Part shown: one piece after another, positions 9,194-16,235 of the stretch | Position numbering within the stretch: position 1 is the stretch's first letter | Layout: the number at the start of each line of letters is the position of its first letter | Assembly: GCA_029261305.1 (NCBI GenBank) | Contig: JAJDBO010000199.1 | Span: 1 to 19,386, forward strand | DNA: 19,386 nt | Direction: 5' to 3' | Source: Nitrospirales bacterium | GTDB lineage: Bacteria > Nitrospirota > Nitrospiria > Nitrospirales > UBA8639 | Position numbers and translations under genes: made by a program | Notes under the pieces: generated by a model | Database searches by the model: none | What the model saw: only the letters and a program-made list of their open reading frames with translations | What the model was told of the DNA's origin: nothing

Positions 9194-10237
9194 TTACGAT
9201 CTCATGGTTGACATGGAGGCCACACTCCGCAGCAAGGAAATCTCTTCAAGGGTCTTTCCTACGCCTAAGACCACGGAGGTCAGAGGGTCATCGACTGTGA
9301 CAATGGGAAGCGCGGTTTCATCACGTAACCGGGCATCCAATCCCTTCAAGAGCGAGCCCCCTCCCGTCAACACAATTCCTCGATCAATGATGTCTCCTGC
9401 CAATTCCGGCGGAGTATTTTCTAAGGCCACTTTGATGGCCGCCACAATAGTCGCAATGGAATCCTGTAAGGCTTCACGAATTTCGGTATCTTCCAAGACA
9501 ATAGTTCGTGGGATCCCGGATATGAGATCTCGTCCTTTGACCATCATTTGGGCTTTTTCAGGAAGAGGATAGGCCGAGCCAATCTCTACTTTGACTCTCT
9601 CTGCCATATGCTCGCCAATGAGAAGGCTATATTCTCTCTTCACATGATTGATGATGGCCGAGTCGATTTGGTCTCCAGCCACTTTCACAGATTCGCTATA
9701 CACGATTCCGCCCAGAGATATCACGGCGATATCTGTAGTGCCCCCCCCGATATCAACAACCATATTTCCTGAGGGTTCGGTAATTGGAAGTCCTGCACCA
9801 ATAGCCGCAGCGACGGGTTCCTCAATCAGGTACACCTCGCGGGCTCCTGCTAACTCAGCGGATTCTTTCACCGCTCGCTGTTCAACTTGGGTGATACGCG
9901 AAGGTACACCGATGATGATACGTGGCCGGACAAAGGCACTGCGATTATGCACTTTGGTAATAAAGTATCGGAGCATCCGTTCGGCCATCTCAAAGTCGGC
10001 AATGACACCTTCTTTCATGGGTCGAATTGCGGCAATATTTCCAGGAGTTCGACCAACCATTCGTTTGGCTTCACTCCCCACTGCCAAAATGGTATTGGTA
10101 TTTTTTTCAATGGCCACCACGGAGGGTTCGTTGAGTACAATCCCTTTGCCTTGGACATACACCAAGGTATGGGCGGTTCCCAAATCGATGGCCATATCAC
10201 TTGAAAACAAGCTGAGGAATCGACTAATTAACCCCAC
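9194..10237 (-). CDS. mreB: Rod-shape-determining protein MreB (bacterial actin)
   Basis: An actin-fold ATPase that forms curved filaments on the inner membrane and directs the elongation complex. The 347-residue length is normal. Visible elements are a short amphipathic N-terminus ([12 protein letters not shown], a likely membrane anchor), phosphate-1 loop [12 protein letters not shown] (17-28), phosphate-2 loop [17 protein letters not shown] (161-177) and the adenosine-motif glycines in [13 protein letters not shown] (289-301). [14 protein letters not shown] at 138-151 is characteristic. The start is GTG at 10237 with AAGGGAG about 6 nt upstream; the next ATG (residue 15) would remove the membrane anchor. 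It is the first gene of the minus-strand cluster, downstream of a TATAAT box at 10288-10293. Confidence 0.98.
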   Translation of the reverse strand: MGLISRFLSLFSSDMAIDLGTAHTLVYVQGKGIVLNEPSVVAIEKNTNTILAVGSEAKRMVGRTPGNIAAIRPMKEGVIADFEMAERMLRYFITKVHNRSAFVRPRIIIGVPSRITQVEQRAVKESAELAGAREVYLIEEPVAAAIGAGLPITEPSGNMVVDIGGGTTDIAVISLGGIVYSESVKVAGDQIDSAIINHVKREYSLLIGEHMAERVKVEIGSAYPLPEKAQMMVKGRDLISGIPRTIVLEDTEIREALQDSIATIVAAIKVALENTPPELAGDIIDRGIVLTGGGSLLKGLDARLRDETALPIVTVDDPLTSVVLGVGKTLEEISLLRSVASMSTMRS

Positions 10238-10287
10238 ACACTACTCCCTTAGCTTAACTGGGCATTTAAGATCCCAAGTAAATCAAA

Positions 10288-10317
10288 ATTATAGGAGAGC
10301 CTCGTTCCCCTGGAACG
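10288..10317 (-). promoter_or_regulatory. Candidate promoter and operator-like dyad for mreB
   Basis: Reading the minus strand, a perfect TATAAT occupies 10293-10288, about 45 nt before the ribosome-site region of mreB. The 17-bp-spaced -35 hexamer would be GTTCCA, only three matches to TTGACA. This weak -35 falls inside a perfect 6-3-6 inverted repeat, CGTTCC-CCT-GGAACG (10303-10317). The arrangement would suit a promoter helped or blocked by a protein bound over the -35. The promoter is inferred from sequence only. Confidence 0.5.
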
Positions 10318-10382
10318 TATGACTCTCTGTTGCTGTTCCCCGCTCAATCACAAGAATTACGTGCCAATTGGCTAGCTTGAGA

Positions 10383-10397
10383 GTCACATCCTGTGAC
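10383..10397. promoter_or_regulatory. Perfect 6-3-6 dyad, possible operator
   Basis: GTCACA-TCC-TGTGAC is a perfect inverted repeat in the mreB/leuC divergent region. Its half sites are those of CRP/FNR-like binding sites but with inside-out orientation and a 3-bp spacer, so I do not assign a regulator. A perfect 6-bp dyad at any fixed spacing occurs by chance about once in 4 kb. Location is therefore the main argument. Confidence 0.3.
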
Positions 10398-10477
10398 AGA
10401 GGTGGGTTTGCTCGACAGATCTTTGAAGGCTATCCGAGCGTTAATTCTCAATAGAAAAGGAGATTTTCTATCTATGG

Positions 10478-10610
10478 CTAAACCCTAAACTATGGAATGT
10501 AAATGAAAACCTGAAAAAAGTATAGCAATTCCTCTGTCTCCTACCAATGTATCTTGATTGGTGGCTTATGAAAAGAGGAGGGGCAATATTTTTGCTTCTT
10601 CAGGGTTTAG
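10478..10610 (+). ncRNA. Possible structured leader RNA upstream of leuC
   Basis: A perfect 9-bp pairing, CTAAACCCT (10478-10486) with AGGGTTTAG (10602-10610), would close a multi-branched RNA. Inside it are a 5-bp stem GGAAT/ATTCC (10494-10498 with 10528-10532) and an 8-bp hairpin CTACCAAT/ATTGGTGG with one G-U pair and an 8-nt loop (10541-10564). A 10-bp hairpin GGAGGGGCAA/TTGCTTCTTC with three G-U pairs and a 5-nt loop (10577-10601) abuts the closing stem. It lies 117 nt before the leuC ATG. I recognise no known riboswitch class or T-box. The structure is drawn by eye and needs covariation support. Confidence 0.35.
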
Positions 10611-10727
10611 AAAAATTTTGGCATTCTAGGGGTAAATGGTGGTGAATAAAAGAATTGAAGAGGGTTGCAAGGCACAAACCATTCTGCGCAATATATCGGT
10701 CCGCAAATTTACACAAAGGAGTTAGGG

Positions 10728-12131
10728 ATGTCCGCGAAGACACTCTTCGAAAAAATCTGGGAAACCCATGTGGTTCATGAGGATGCCGATGGTACGACCT
10801 TGCTCTATATTGATCGCCATCTTGTCCATGAAGTGACGTCCCCACAAGCATTTGAGGGTTTAAAACTTGCCGGACGCAAGGCTCGACGTTCTGCAGCAGT
10901 GTTGGCCGTTCCTGACCATAATGTCCCTACGACCAATCGCGGGGTTGCCATTGCTGATCCGATGAGCCGGATCCAAATCCAAACCTTGGAACAAAATTGT
11001 CGAGACTCGAATATTTCCGTATTTACCATGGACGATATTCGCCAAGGAATTGTGCATGTCATTGGTCCGGAACAGGGCCTGACTTTGCCTGGGATGACTA
11101 TTGTCTGTGGAGATTCGCATACTTCAACCCACGGAGCTTTTGGGGCATTGGCGTTCGGCATAGGAACTAGCGAGGTCGAGCATGTATTAGCCACGCAATG
11201 TTTAGTACAAAAACGTCCGAAGACCATGGAGATTCGTGTGGATGGCACGTTGCCAGCACATTGTTCTGCCAAGGATATGACCCTTGCGATTATCGGCAAG
11301 ATTGGCACGGCAGGTGGAACCGGATATGTGGTCGAATATACGGGATCAGCAGTTCGAGCGTTGACGATGGAAGGCCGGATGACGCTGTGCAATATGTCGA
11401 TTGAAGGTGGCGCGCGCGCTGGCATGGTCGCTCCAGATGAAGCGACTGCTGCCTATGTGAAAGGACGTCCTTTAGCCCCGCAAGGGGAGTTATTTGAACA
11501 AGCCGTACAATCGTGGGCGAATTTAGGGACGGATCCTGGCGCTTCATTTGATCATACTATTTGTATTCAGGCCGAAGAGATTTCCCCACAAGTTTCATGG
11601 GGTACGAATCCTGGCATGGTGAGTGGGGTAGACGGCGCGATTCCCGATCCTCGTTCCTATCCAGAGGGAGAAGCGCGCGATTCGATTCAGCGTGCATTGG
11701 ATTATATGGCACTGACCCCAGGAACGCCTATCCAAGAGCTCAAGATTGATCGCGTGTTTATTGGATCATGTACCAATTCTCGAATTGAGGATTTGCGTGT
11801 GGCTGCCTCGTACTTTAAAGGGAAAAAAGTTGCCCAAGGGGTGCATGCCATGGTGGTGCCAGGATCTGGACTAGTGAAAATGCAGGCTGAAGAAGAAGGG
11901 CTAGACAAAGTGTTTCGCTCGGCAGGGGCCGAATGGCGTGATGCTGGATGTAGTATGTGTTTGGCCATGAATGCCGATGTGTTGGAACCTGGCGAACGGT
12001 GCGCATCAACCAGCAACCGTAATTTTGAAGGCCGACAGGGTAAGGGGGGACGAACGCATTTGGTGTCTCCTGCCATGGCAGCGGCGGCGGCGATTGCCGG
12101 GCATTTTGTCGATATTCGCCATTGGGCATAA
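10728..12131 (+). CDS. leuC: 3-isopropylmalate dehydratase large subunit
   Basis: With LeuD it isomerises 2-isopropylmalate to 3-isopropylmalate, the second committed step of leucine synthesis, in the cytoplasm. It belongs to the aconitase superfamily and carries a [4Fe-4S] cluster. The three cluster cysteines are Cys348 ([12 protein letters not shown]), Cys408 and Cys411 (GCSMCLAMN), one residue from the E. coli positions. Other family blocks are [27 protein letters not shown] (split around 128-153) and [16 protein letters not shown] use ATG 10728, with AAAGGAG 7 nt upstream, giving 467 residues; an upstream in-frame start at 10665 would add 21 atypical residues. leuD follows after 81 bp. 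No leuA or leuB is in the window. Confidence 0.98.
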   Translation: MSAKTLFEKIWETHVVHEDADGTTLLYIDRHLVHEVTSPQAFEGLKLAGRKARRSAAVLAVPDHNVPTTNRGVAIADPMSRIQIQTLEQNCRDSNISVFTMDDIRQGIVHVIGPEQGLTLPGMTIVCGDSHTSTHGAFGALAFGIGTSEVEHVLATQCLVQKRPKTMEIRVDGTLPAHCSAKDMTLAIIGKIGTAGGTGYVVEYTGSAVRALTMEGRMTLCNMSIEGGARAGMVAPDEATAAYVKGRPLAPQGELFEQAVQSWANLGTDPGASFDHTICIQAEEISPQVSWGTNPGMVSGVDGAIPDPRSYPEGEARDSIQRALDYMALTPGTPIQELKIDRVFIGSCTNSRIEDLRVAASYFKGKKVAQGVHAMVVPGSGLVKMQAEEEGLDKVFRSAGAEWRDAGCSMCLAMNADVLEPGERCASTSNRNFEGRQGKGGRTHLVSPAMAAAAAIAGHFVDIRHWA

Positions 12132-12143
12132 ATAGAAAACGTA

Positions 12144-12158
12144 ATTCGTCGTACGAAT
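12144..12158. repeat. Perfect 6-3-6 inverted repeat between leuC and leuD
   Basis: ATTCGT-CGT-ACGAAT lies 12 bp after the leuC stop and is followed by a T-rich stretch (12163-12178). As RNA it would be a weak A/U-rich hairpin. It could slow or partly stop transcription between the two subunit genes, or be chance. Confidence 0.3.
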
Positions 12159-12212
12159 CTCCTATTTTGTATTTTTCATGAGATATTTTTTCGTTTATTA
12201 CTGAGGAATATT

Positions 12213-12842
12213 ATGGAACCGTTTACAACTCTCACAGGTTTCGTTGCTCCGCTTGATCGGGTCAACGTTGATACCGACCAGATAATTCCGAAGCAATATC
12301 TTAAGACCATTCATCGAACAGGGTTAAAAGAGGGATTATTTGCTGATTGGAAGATCCGACCTGATAGCACACCTGACCCTGAATTCTTCATGAACCAATC
12401 GCGCTTTCAAGAAGCGACGGTTCTTTTGACGCGTGATAATTTTGGTTGTGGGTCATCACGGGAACATGCTCCTTGGGCATTGTTGGATTACGGCATTCGT
12501 TCCATTTTGGCGCCAAGCTTTGCGGATATTTTTTATAACAACTGTTTTCAAAACGGTATTTTACCTGTCGTGCTCAAAACCGAAGAAATTCAGCAACTCT
12601 TTGACGCTTTGATTGGCAAAGGGACCTTGCAGGCAACCATTGATCTTTCCAACCAAACAGTTGCTACCCCCGGAGGGCTACTGTTTCATTTTTCTATTGA
12701 TCCTTTTCGAAAGAATTGTTTGATTGAAGGCTTGGATGGGATCGGGTTGACTCTGACACGTGAAGCGGATATTACGGCATACGAGCAAAGAAGAAAATCA
12801 GAAGCTCCGTGGTTGTTTCGTGATCTTTTAGTTTCGTCGTGA
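12213..12842 (+). CDS. leuD: 3-isopropylmalate dehydratase small subunit
   Basis: Provides the swivelling domain that completes the active site with LeuC. The protein has 209 residues, usual for the bacterial LeuD of about 200. Signatures are the opening DRVNVDTDQIIPKQYLKTI (15-33), the substrate-binding loop DNFGCGSSREHAPWAL (75-90), and GIRSILAPSFADIFYNNCFQNGILPV (split around 94-119). The ATG at 12213 has GAGGA about 5 nt upstream. The 81-bp A/T-rich gap from leuC is longer than is common for this pair but still consistent with one transcript. Confidence 0.98.
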   Translation: MEPFTTLTGFVAPLDRVNVDTDQIIPKQYLKTIHRTGLKEGLFADWKIRPDSTPDPEFFMNQSRFQEATVLLTRDNFGCGSSREHAPWALLDYGIRSILAPSFADIFYNNCFQNGILPVVLKTEEIQQLFDALIGKGTLQATIDLSNQTVATPGGLLFHFSIDPFRKNCLIEGLDGIGLTLTREADITAYEQRRKSEAPWLFRDLLVSS

Positions 12843-12923
12843 CCTCCTCCCGACTTGGGAATTTCTTGCCTTATACTCGGAATCTGAATTTCGAAATCAG
12901 AAACATATCTCATAACTAAACTC

Positions 12924-12945
12924 GAATGCTTTAAACAGAGCATTC
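12924..12945 (+). terminator. Hairpin after leuD, possible terminator
   Basis: GAATGCT and AGCATTC form a perfect 7-bp stem with an 8-nt loop, 82 bp after the leuD stop. The nearest T-run (12962-12966) is about 16 nt further on, so this is not a textbook intrinsic terminator. A near-palindrome around TTTCGAAA (12883-12901) sits just before it. It could equally be a regulatory dyad for the antiporter gene. Confidence 0.3.
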
Positions 12946-13059
12946 CAAGTTAGGCGCCCAATTTTTGTTCCCTCCTCTTTTGACTATTTGATCGTTTTTT
13001 GAATTTCGTTATTCGAGCTTCGGATTTGTTTCACCTTATTTGGGCTTTACCATGCCTGC

Positions 13060-13088
13060 TTTTGTGAATTCGGTGAGTCAGGTATAGT
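13060..13088 (+). promoter_or_regulatory. Candidate promoter of the antiporter gene
   Basis: TATAGT at 13083-13088 is preceded at 17 bp by TTTTGT (13060-13065); an alternative -35, TTGTGA, has only a 15-bp spacer. It would start transcription about 30 nt before ATG 13124. The -35 match is poor. Confidence 0.3.
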
Positions 13089-13123
13089 GCCGCCAATAAC
13101 TCTTGCCCTTTCTCTGGAGTGTA

Positions 13124-15121
13124 ATGGAAGACATTAGCGTTTTACGAGACATCATCGTTATCTTTACCGTTTCCATCGGGGTGGTGTTTATATTTCAGAA
13201 AATCCACCTACCCTCCATTGCAGGGTTTCTCGTTGCGGGTACGTTAGTCGGACCGTATGGCCTGAACCTCATCTCTGATCGTGAGCAAGTCCAAGTTCTT
13301 GCCGAAGTCGGCGTGATCCTTCTGCTCTTCACCATCGGCCTGGAATTTTCCCTCACCCAACTGAAATCCTCAAAATCGTTGTTTCTCATTGCGGGACCAG
13401 CCCAAGTATTTGGTGTCATGGTGTTGATCATGGGTGGCGGATTGGTCTTTGGGCTGTCAATGAAGGCCGCAATTTTTTGGGGAATGCTGCTTTCACTCAG
13501 TAGCACGGCTATTGTGCTTAAAGCGCTTGCGGAGCGTAGAGAAAATGACACGCTGCATGGACGCTCTACCATAGGCATTTTAATTTTCCAGGATTTAGCC
13601 ATAGTTCCCATGATGCTCATGACTCCGTTTTTAAGTGATAATGGTGCCGAGGGTATGGGGCAGATTCTCTGGATTCTCGCGCAGTCACTCGGCTTGGTGA
13701 TTGCCGTGGTCATTGCGGCCCGAGTCATTGTTCCTAAACTACTGGAGCATATTGTTCGTACCAGAAGCCGTGAATTATTTCTTCTGACTGTGATTGTGCT
13801 CGGGCTAGGTACTGCAGGGTTGACCTCACTTGCCGGCCTCTCCTTAGCTCTTGGGGCGTTTATTGCTGGTCTCCTAATTTCTGAATCGGAATACAGTCAT
13901 CAGGCTCTCGCGGAAGTGCTCCCGTTTCGGGACATTTTCAACAGCTTGTTTTTCGTGTCCATTGGAATGTTGATGGATCCACGAGTCTTATTGGAGCATC
14001 CGTTTCTGATTTTGGTCATGGTGGTCACGGTCTTCATTGGAAAATTTTTGACTGGGGCAGGTGCCGCTCTAGCTGCAGGGGTTCCAGTTCGTTCTGCAGT
14101 GTTATCCGGCGTCGCCTTGGCCCAAGTCGGAGAGTTTGCATTTATATTGGCGCAAGAGGGGTTGAATGTTGGCATTTTGTACCGAGAGACCTACAACGTA
14201 TTTCTCGCAGTCTCAGTGCTCACGATGATTGTGACGCCTATTGTTATTCAATGGTCCCCTAGGATTGCGCGTCGGGCCGAAGCCTTTCAACGGTTGCATC
14301 AATGGTTTCCCGGTCGAATTACGCACCGTACTGAAGTATCGCAATTAAAACTGAAAGATCATGTGATTATCGTAGGGTATGGGTTAAACGGAAGAAATCT
14401 ATCCAAAGTTCTTGGAGAGTTTGAGCTTCCTTTTGTGGTCTTGGAGATTCGTGGAGATGTTGTCCAGATGGAATTGGGAACAGGGGTCCCTATTCAATAC
14501 GGCGATGCCACGAATCCAACGGTACTCCGGCAAGCACAAATCGAATATGCCAAGGTTCTGGTGGTAGCTACGGCTGATCCCTTTGGCGCAAGGCGGATGG
14601 TTCAATTGGCACGAGAGCTCAATCCTACTGTGTATATAGTTGTGCGCACTAGGTATTTGAAGGAATTGGAAGAGCTTCAGCAACTTGGAGCCAATGAAAT
14701 TATTCCTGAAGAGTTTGAGACCTCGATTGAGATTTCCTCGCTTGTGCTCCAAACGTATAAAATGCCCCAACAGATGATCATGGAAAAGTCGGAACAGATA
14801 CGTCGGGAAGGGTATGCCCTTCTCCGACGAGGAGCACTGCCAGAAATGGCTCATCATCTTCGGGCAGGTACTTTGGTTGATGTCGAAATCGAAACCTGCC
14901 GCATTGAGGAAGATTCTCCCGCGCTCGGGAGGTCTTTGGGAGAACTCTCGATTCGCCAGCGAACAGGATCTTCGGTGGTGGCACTCATGAGGGCTGGGGT
15001 TACCCAGTCAAACCCCACCAACAAATCCGTGCTTGAGATAGGAGATGTGTTGGCTCTTTTAGGCACGACTGATAACCTTCGTCGGGCCATTGGGCTTCTT
15101 ATAGATCCTAAGCCTGAATGA
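13124..15121 (+). CDS. Kef-type monovalent cation:proton antiporter (CPA2) with RCK domain
   Basis: Probably exchanges K+ or Na+ for H+ across the inner membrane, for pH or ion homeostasis; the ion cannot be read from sequence. The protein has 665 residues from ATG 13124 (GGAG just upstream), 21 bp inside a longer frame from TTG 13103. Residues 5-380 hold about 12-13 membrane segments, with PSIAGFLVAGTLVGPYGL (30-47), EVGVILLLFTIGLEFS (61-76) and the Kef-like Gln156-Asp157 in LIFQDLAIVPM. An RCK/TrkA-N nucleotide-binding domain follows (about 412-530, Gly motif VGYGLNGRN at 417-425, YGDATNP at 459-465), then a TrkA-C domain (about 580-660). The RCK domain implies gating by a bound nucleotide or dinucleotide. 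No KefF/KefG-like ancillary oxidoreductase is adjacent, so glutathione gating is not supported. Confidence 0.9.
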   Translation: MEDISVLRDIIVIFTVSIGVVFIFQKIHLPSIAGFLVAGTLVGPYGLNLISDREQVQVLAEVGVILLLFTIGLEFSLTQLKSSKSLFLIAGPAQVFGVMVLIMGGGLVFGLSMKAAIFWGMLLSLSSTAIVLKALAERRENDTLHGRSTIGILIFQDLAIVPMMLMTPFLSDNGAEGMGQILWILAQSLGLVIAVVIAARVIVPKLLEHIVRTRSRELFLLTVIVLGLGTAGLTSLAGLSLALGAFIAGLLISESEYSHQALAEVLPFRDIFNSLFFVSIGMLMDPRVLLEHPFLILVMVVTVFIGKFLTGAGAALAAGVPVRSAVLSGVALAQVGEFAFILAQEGLNVGILYRETYNVFLAVSVLTMIVTPIVIQWSPRIARRAEAFQRLHQWFPGRITHRTEVSQLKLKDHVIIVGYGLNGRNLSKVLGEFELPFVVLEIRGDVVQMELGTGVPIQYGDATNPTVLRQAQIEYAKVLVVATADPFGARRMVQLARELNPTVYIVVRTRYLKELEELQQLGANEIIPEEFETSIEISSLVLQTYKMPQQMIMEKSEQIRREGYALLRRGALPEMAHHLRAGTLVDVEIETCRIEEDSPALGRSLGELSIRQRTGSSVVALMRAGVTQSNPTNKSVLEIGDVLALLGTTDNLRRAIGLLIDPKPE

Positions 15122-15214
15122 TTTTTTGAGGCGAGGTGATAATTCCGCCTTGCTACCTATGTTTGTCTTCCCCACTTTTGCATTTCGCAAAGATTTCCAT
15201 AATCCTAATTTCGG

Positions 15215-15235
15215 CCCAGGCATTTTTTGCTTGGG
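15215..15235 (+). terminator. Hairpin downstream of the antiporter gene
   Basis: CCCAGGCA pairs with TGCTTGGG (8 bp, one G-U) around a 5-T loop, about 95 nt after the antiporter stop. No U-tract follows on the plus strand, so termination would need Rho or be inefficient. A second 6-bp hairpin, CTGGAT/ATCCAG with a 6-nt loop, follows at 15254-15271. The rest of the 289-bp gap (15122-15410) is A-rich and holds no gene I can support. Confidence 0.3.
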
Positions 15236-15410
15236 TTCTCCCCGAACCATGGTCTGGATGAGGTAATCCAGCAAAGTAAAAAAAATATGGATAATGACTT
15301 TAGAATAAACAAGAGTGAACCGAAAAAGAAAGAAGGAAGGCCAAAAGTAACACTATTTTTGCCTAAATCAGGAATACTATTTTCGAAGCGTGGGAATCCA
15401 GGAGGCAACA

Positions 15411-15755
15411 ATGTTGACGATCACTCAGGAAATTCAGGGTAGCGCCACGGTCTTGAGCATCTCAGGGCGGCTAGAATTTTCTGGAAGAAAAGTCTTTATG
15501 GAGGCAATGACTAAGGCCCAGGAGGGTTCATTAACACATCTCATCCTGAATCTCCAGCAGGTGCCATATATTGATAGTGCGGCCCTTGGATTATTGGCGC
15601 TGACCCAACAGAATCTCAAATTGAAAAATGCTCGCGTGAGTATTGTTAATGCTCAGGAATATGTAAAGAAAGTGTTGGATCTTGCGAATTTTTCAAAAAT
15701 TATTTCCTTGTTCCCGACCGTTCAAGATGCGATGCAAGCGCCGGTTTCCGCCTAA
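15411..15755 (+). CDS. STAS-domain protein, anti-sigma factor antagonist type
   Basis: A single-domain STAS protein of 114 residues, the fold used by SpoIIAA/RsbV partner-switch regulators. The alternation of strands and helices fits the fold throughout. The conserved loop is VPYIDSAALGLLALT (51-65), where Ser56 occupies the position phosphorylated in SpoIIAA-type proteins. The start is ATG 15411 with a perfect AGGAGG 5 nt upstream; a GTG at 15390 in frame is less likely. The receiver gene begins 24 bp after its stop, suggesting one transcript. No anti-sigma kinase (HATPase), PP2C phosphatase or sigma factor is encoded in the window, so the partner is elsewhere or the role differs from classic partner switching. 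Confidence 0.88.
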   Translation: MLTITQEIQGSATVLSISGRLEFSGRKVFMEAMTKAQEGSLTHLILNLQQVPYIDSAALGLLALTQQNLKLKNARVSIVNAQEYVKKVLDLANFSKIISLFPTVQDAMQAPVSA

Positions 15756-15779
15756 GAGGAGTCCTCGAAAGATCTTTCT

Positions 15780-16175
15780 GTGGCTACGATTCTTATCATT
15801 GATGATGACCCGCATATTCGAAGAATGTTGCGTGAAGCTCTTGAGTCTGAGGGCTACACCGTCTTGGAATCCGCGAATGGTGCTGAAGGGGTGGAGTCCT
15901 ACCGTTCTATGCCCGTCGATTTGTTGATTTGTGACCTGATGATGCCAGAAAAAAGCGGGATTACGATGCTTCGGGAGTTGGTGCAGGACTTTCCCAATCT
16001 TCGGTTCATCACCATGTCCGGGTTTACTGGCACATTGGGATTCACCTCATTACAATTTACCAAAAAAATGGGTGCTCAATGGACCCTTCCCAAACCCTTT
16101 GAATTGGCAGAGATGCTCGCAGCCGTGCGAGGTGTGCTTAGTCAAGCAGAAACCCATACTATTGCTTGTTCTTGA
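15780..16175 (+). CDS. Stand-alone CheY-like response regulator
   Basis: A 131-residue receiver domain with no output domain. The acidic pocket is Asp8-Asp9-Asp10 (LIIDDDPHIRRML). The phosphoacceptor is Asp52 (LLICDLMMPEKSG), the switch Ser/Thr is Ser80 (FITMSGF), and the conserved lysine is Lys105 (LPKPFE). It ends about ten residues after the last helix. The start is GTG at 15780. The ribosome site is poor (AAAGA 7 nt upstream), and GAGGAG lies 18 nt before it at 15756-15761, too far for normal use, so expression may depend on translation of the STAS gene 24 bp upstream. No histidine kinase is adjacent. Confidence 0.9.
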   Translation: MATILIIDDDPHIRRMLREALESEGYTVLESANGAEGVESYRSMPVDLLICDLMMPEKSGITMLRELVQDFPNLRFITMSGFTGTLGFTSLQFTKKMGAQWTLPKPFELAEMLAAVRGVLSQAETHTIACS

Positions 16176-16235
16176 GTGAAGTGCCCTAAGGTCTGCGACA
16201 GTCTTTTTCCCACAATGAAATGAGTCCCCCCAAGC

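Larger units (their letters stand above)
10238..10727. other. Divergent intergenic region mreB/leuC, rich in inverted repeats
   Basis: This 490-bp gap holds no convincing gene on either strand. From left to right it contains the mreB promoter area with CGTTCC-CCT-GGAACG (10303-10317), an 8-bp inverted pair TGACTCTC/GAGAGTCA (10320-10327 with 10379-10386), the 10-bp palindrome GCCAATTGGC (10363-10372) and GTCACA-TCC-TGTGAC (10383-10397). Then come ATAGAAAA-GGAGA-TTTTCTAT (10451-10471) and a possible structured leader (10478-10610). I could not choose a leuC promoter with confidence. TTGCTC with TATCCG 17 bp on (near 10408-10436) is only a weak match. No leucine-rich leader peptide is visible. 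Confidence 0.7.

Noticed and set aside
9648..10322. 224-residue plus-strand open frame antisense to mreB
   Set aside because: It is the shadow of mreB codon structure on the other strand; composition is not protein-like and there is no ribosome site or motif.
10355..10366. Minus-strand TGGCAC resembling the -24 half of a sigma-54 promoter before mreB
   Set aside because: The GC of a -12 element is not at the required distance (the following bases read GTAATTCTTGT), so only half the motif is present.
10474..10488. Mini-ORF ATG GCT AAA CCC TAA after an AAGGAG, as a possible leuC leader peptide
   Set aside because: It encodes only four residues, none leucine, and the ribosome-site spacing is long; it does not fit attenuation control.
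10665..10727. Longer leuC start adding 21 residues
   Set aside because: The ATG at 10728 has a strong AAAGGAG 7 nt upstream and the normal LeuC N-terminus; the extension contains that ribosome site.
10451..10727. T-box or known amino-acid riboswitch in front of leuC
   Set aside because: I could not find a recognisable T-box sequence or other known aptamer core; the fold described is reported only as an unassigned candidate.
4637..12158. A shared regulon suggested by four 6-3-6 dyads (4637, 10303, 10383, 12144)
   Set aside because: The four half-site sequences differ from each other, and about five such dyads are expected by chance in a window of this length.
13103..13123. TTG start seven codons upstream for the antiporter
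   Set aside because: The ATG at 13124 has GGAG closely upstream and fits the family N-terminus better.
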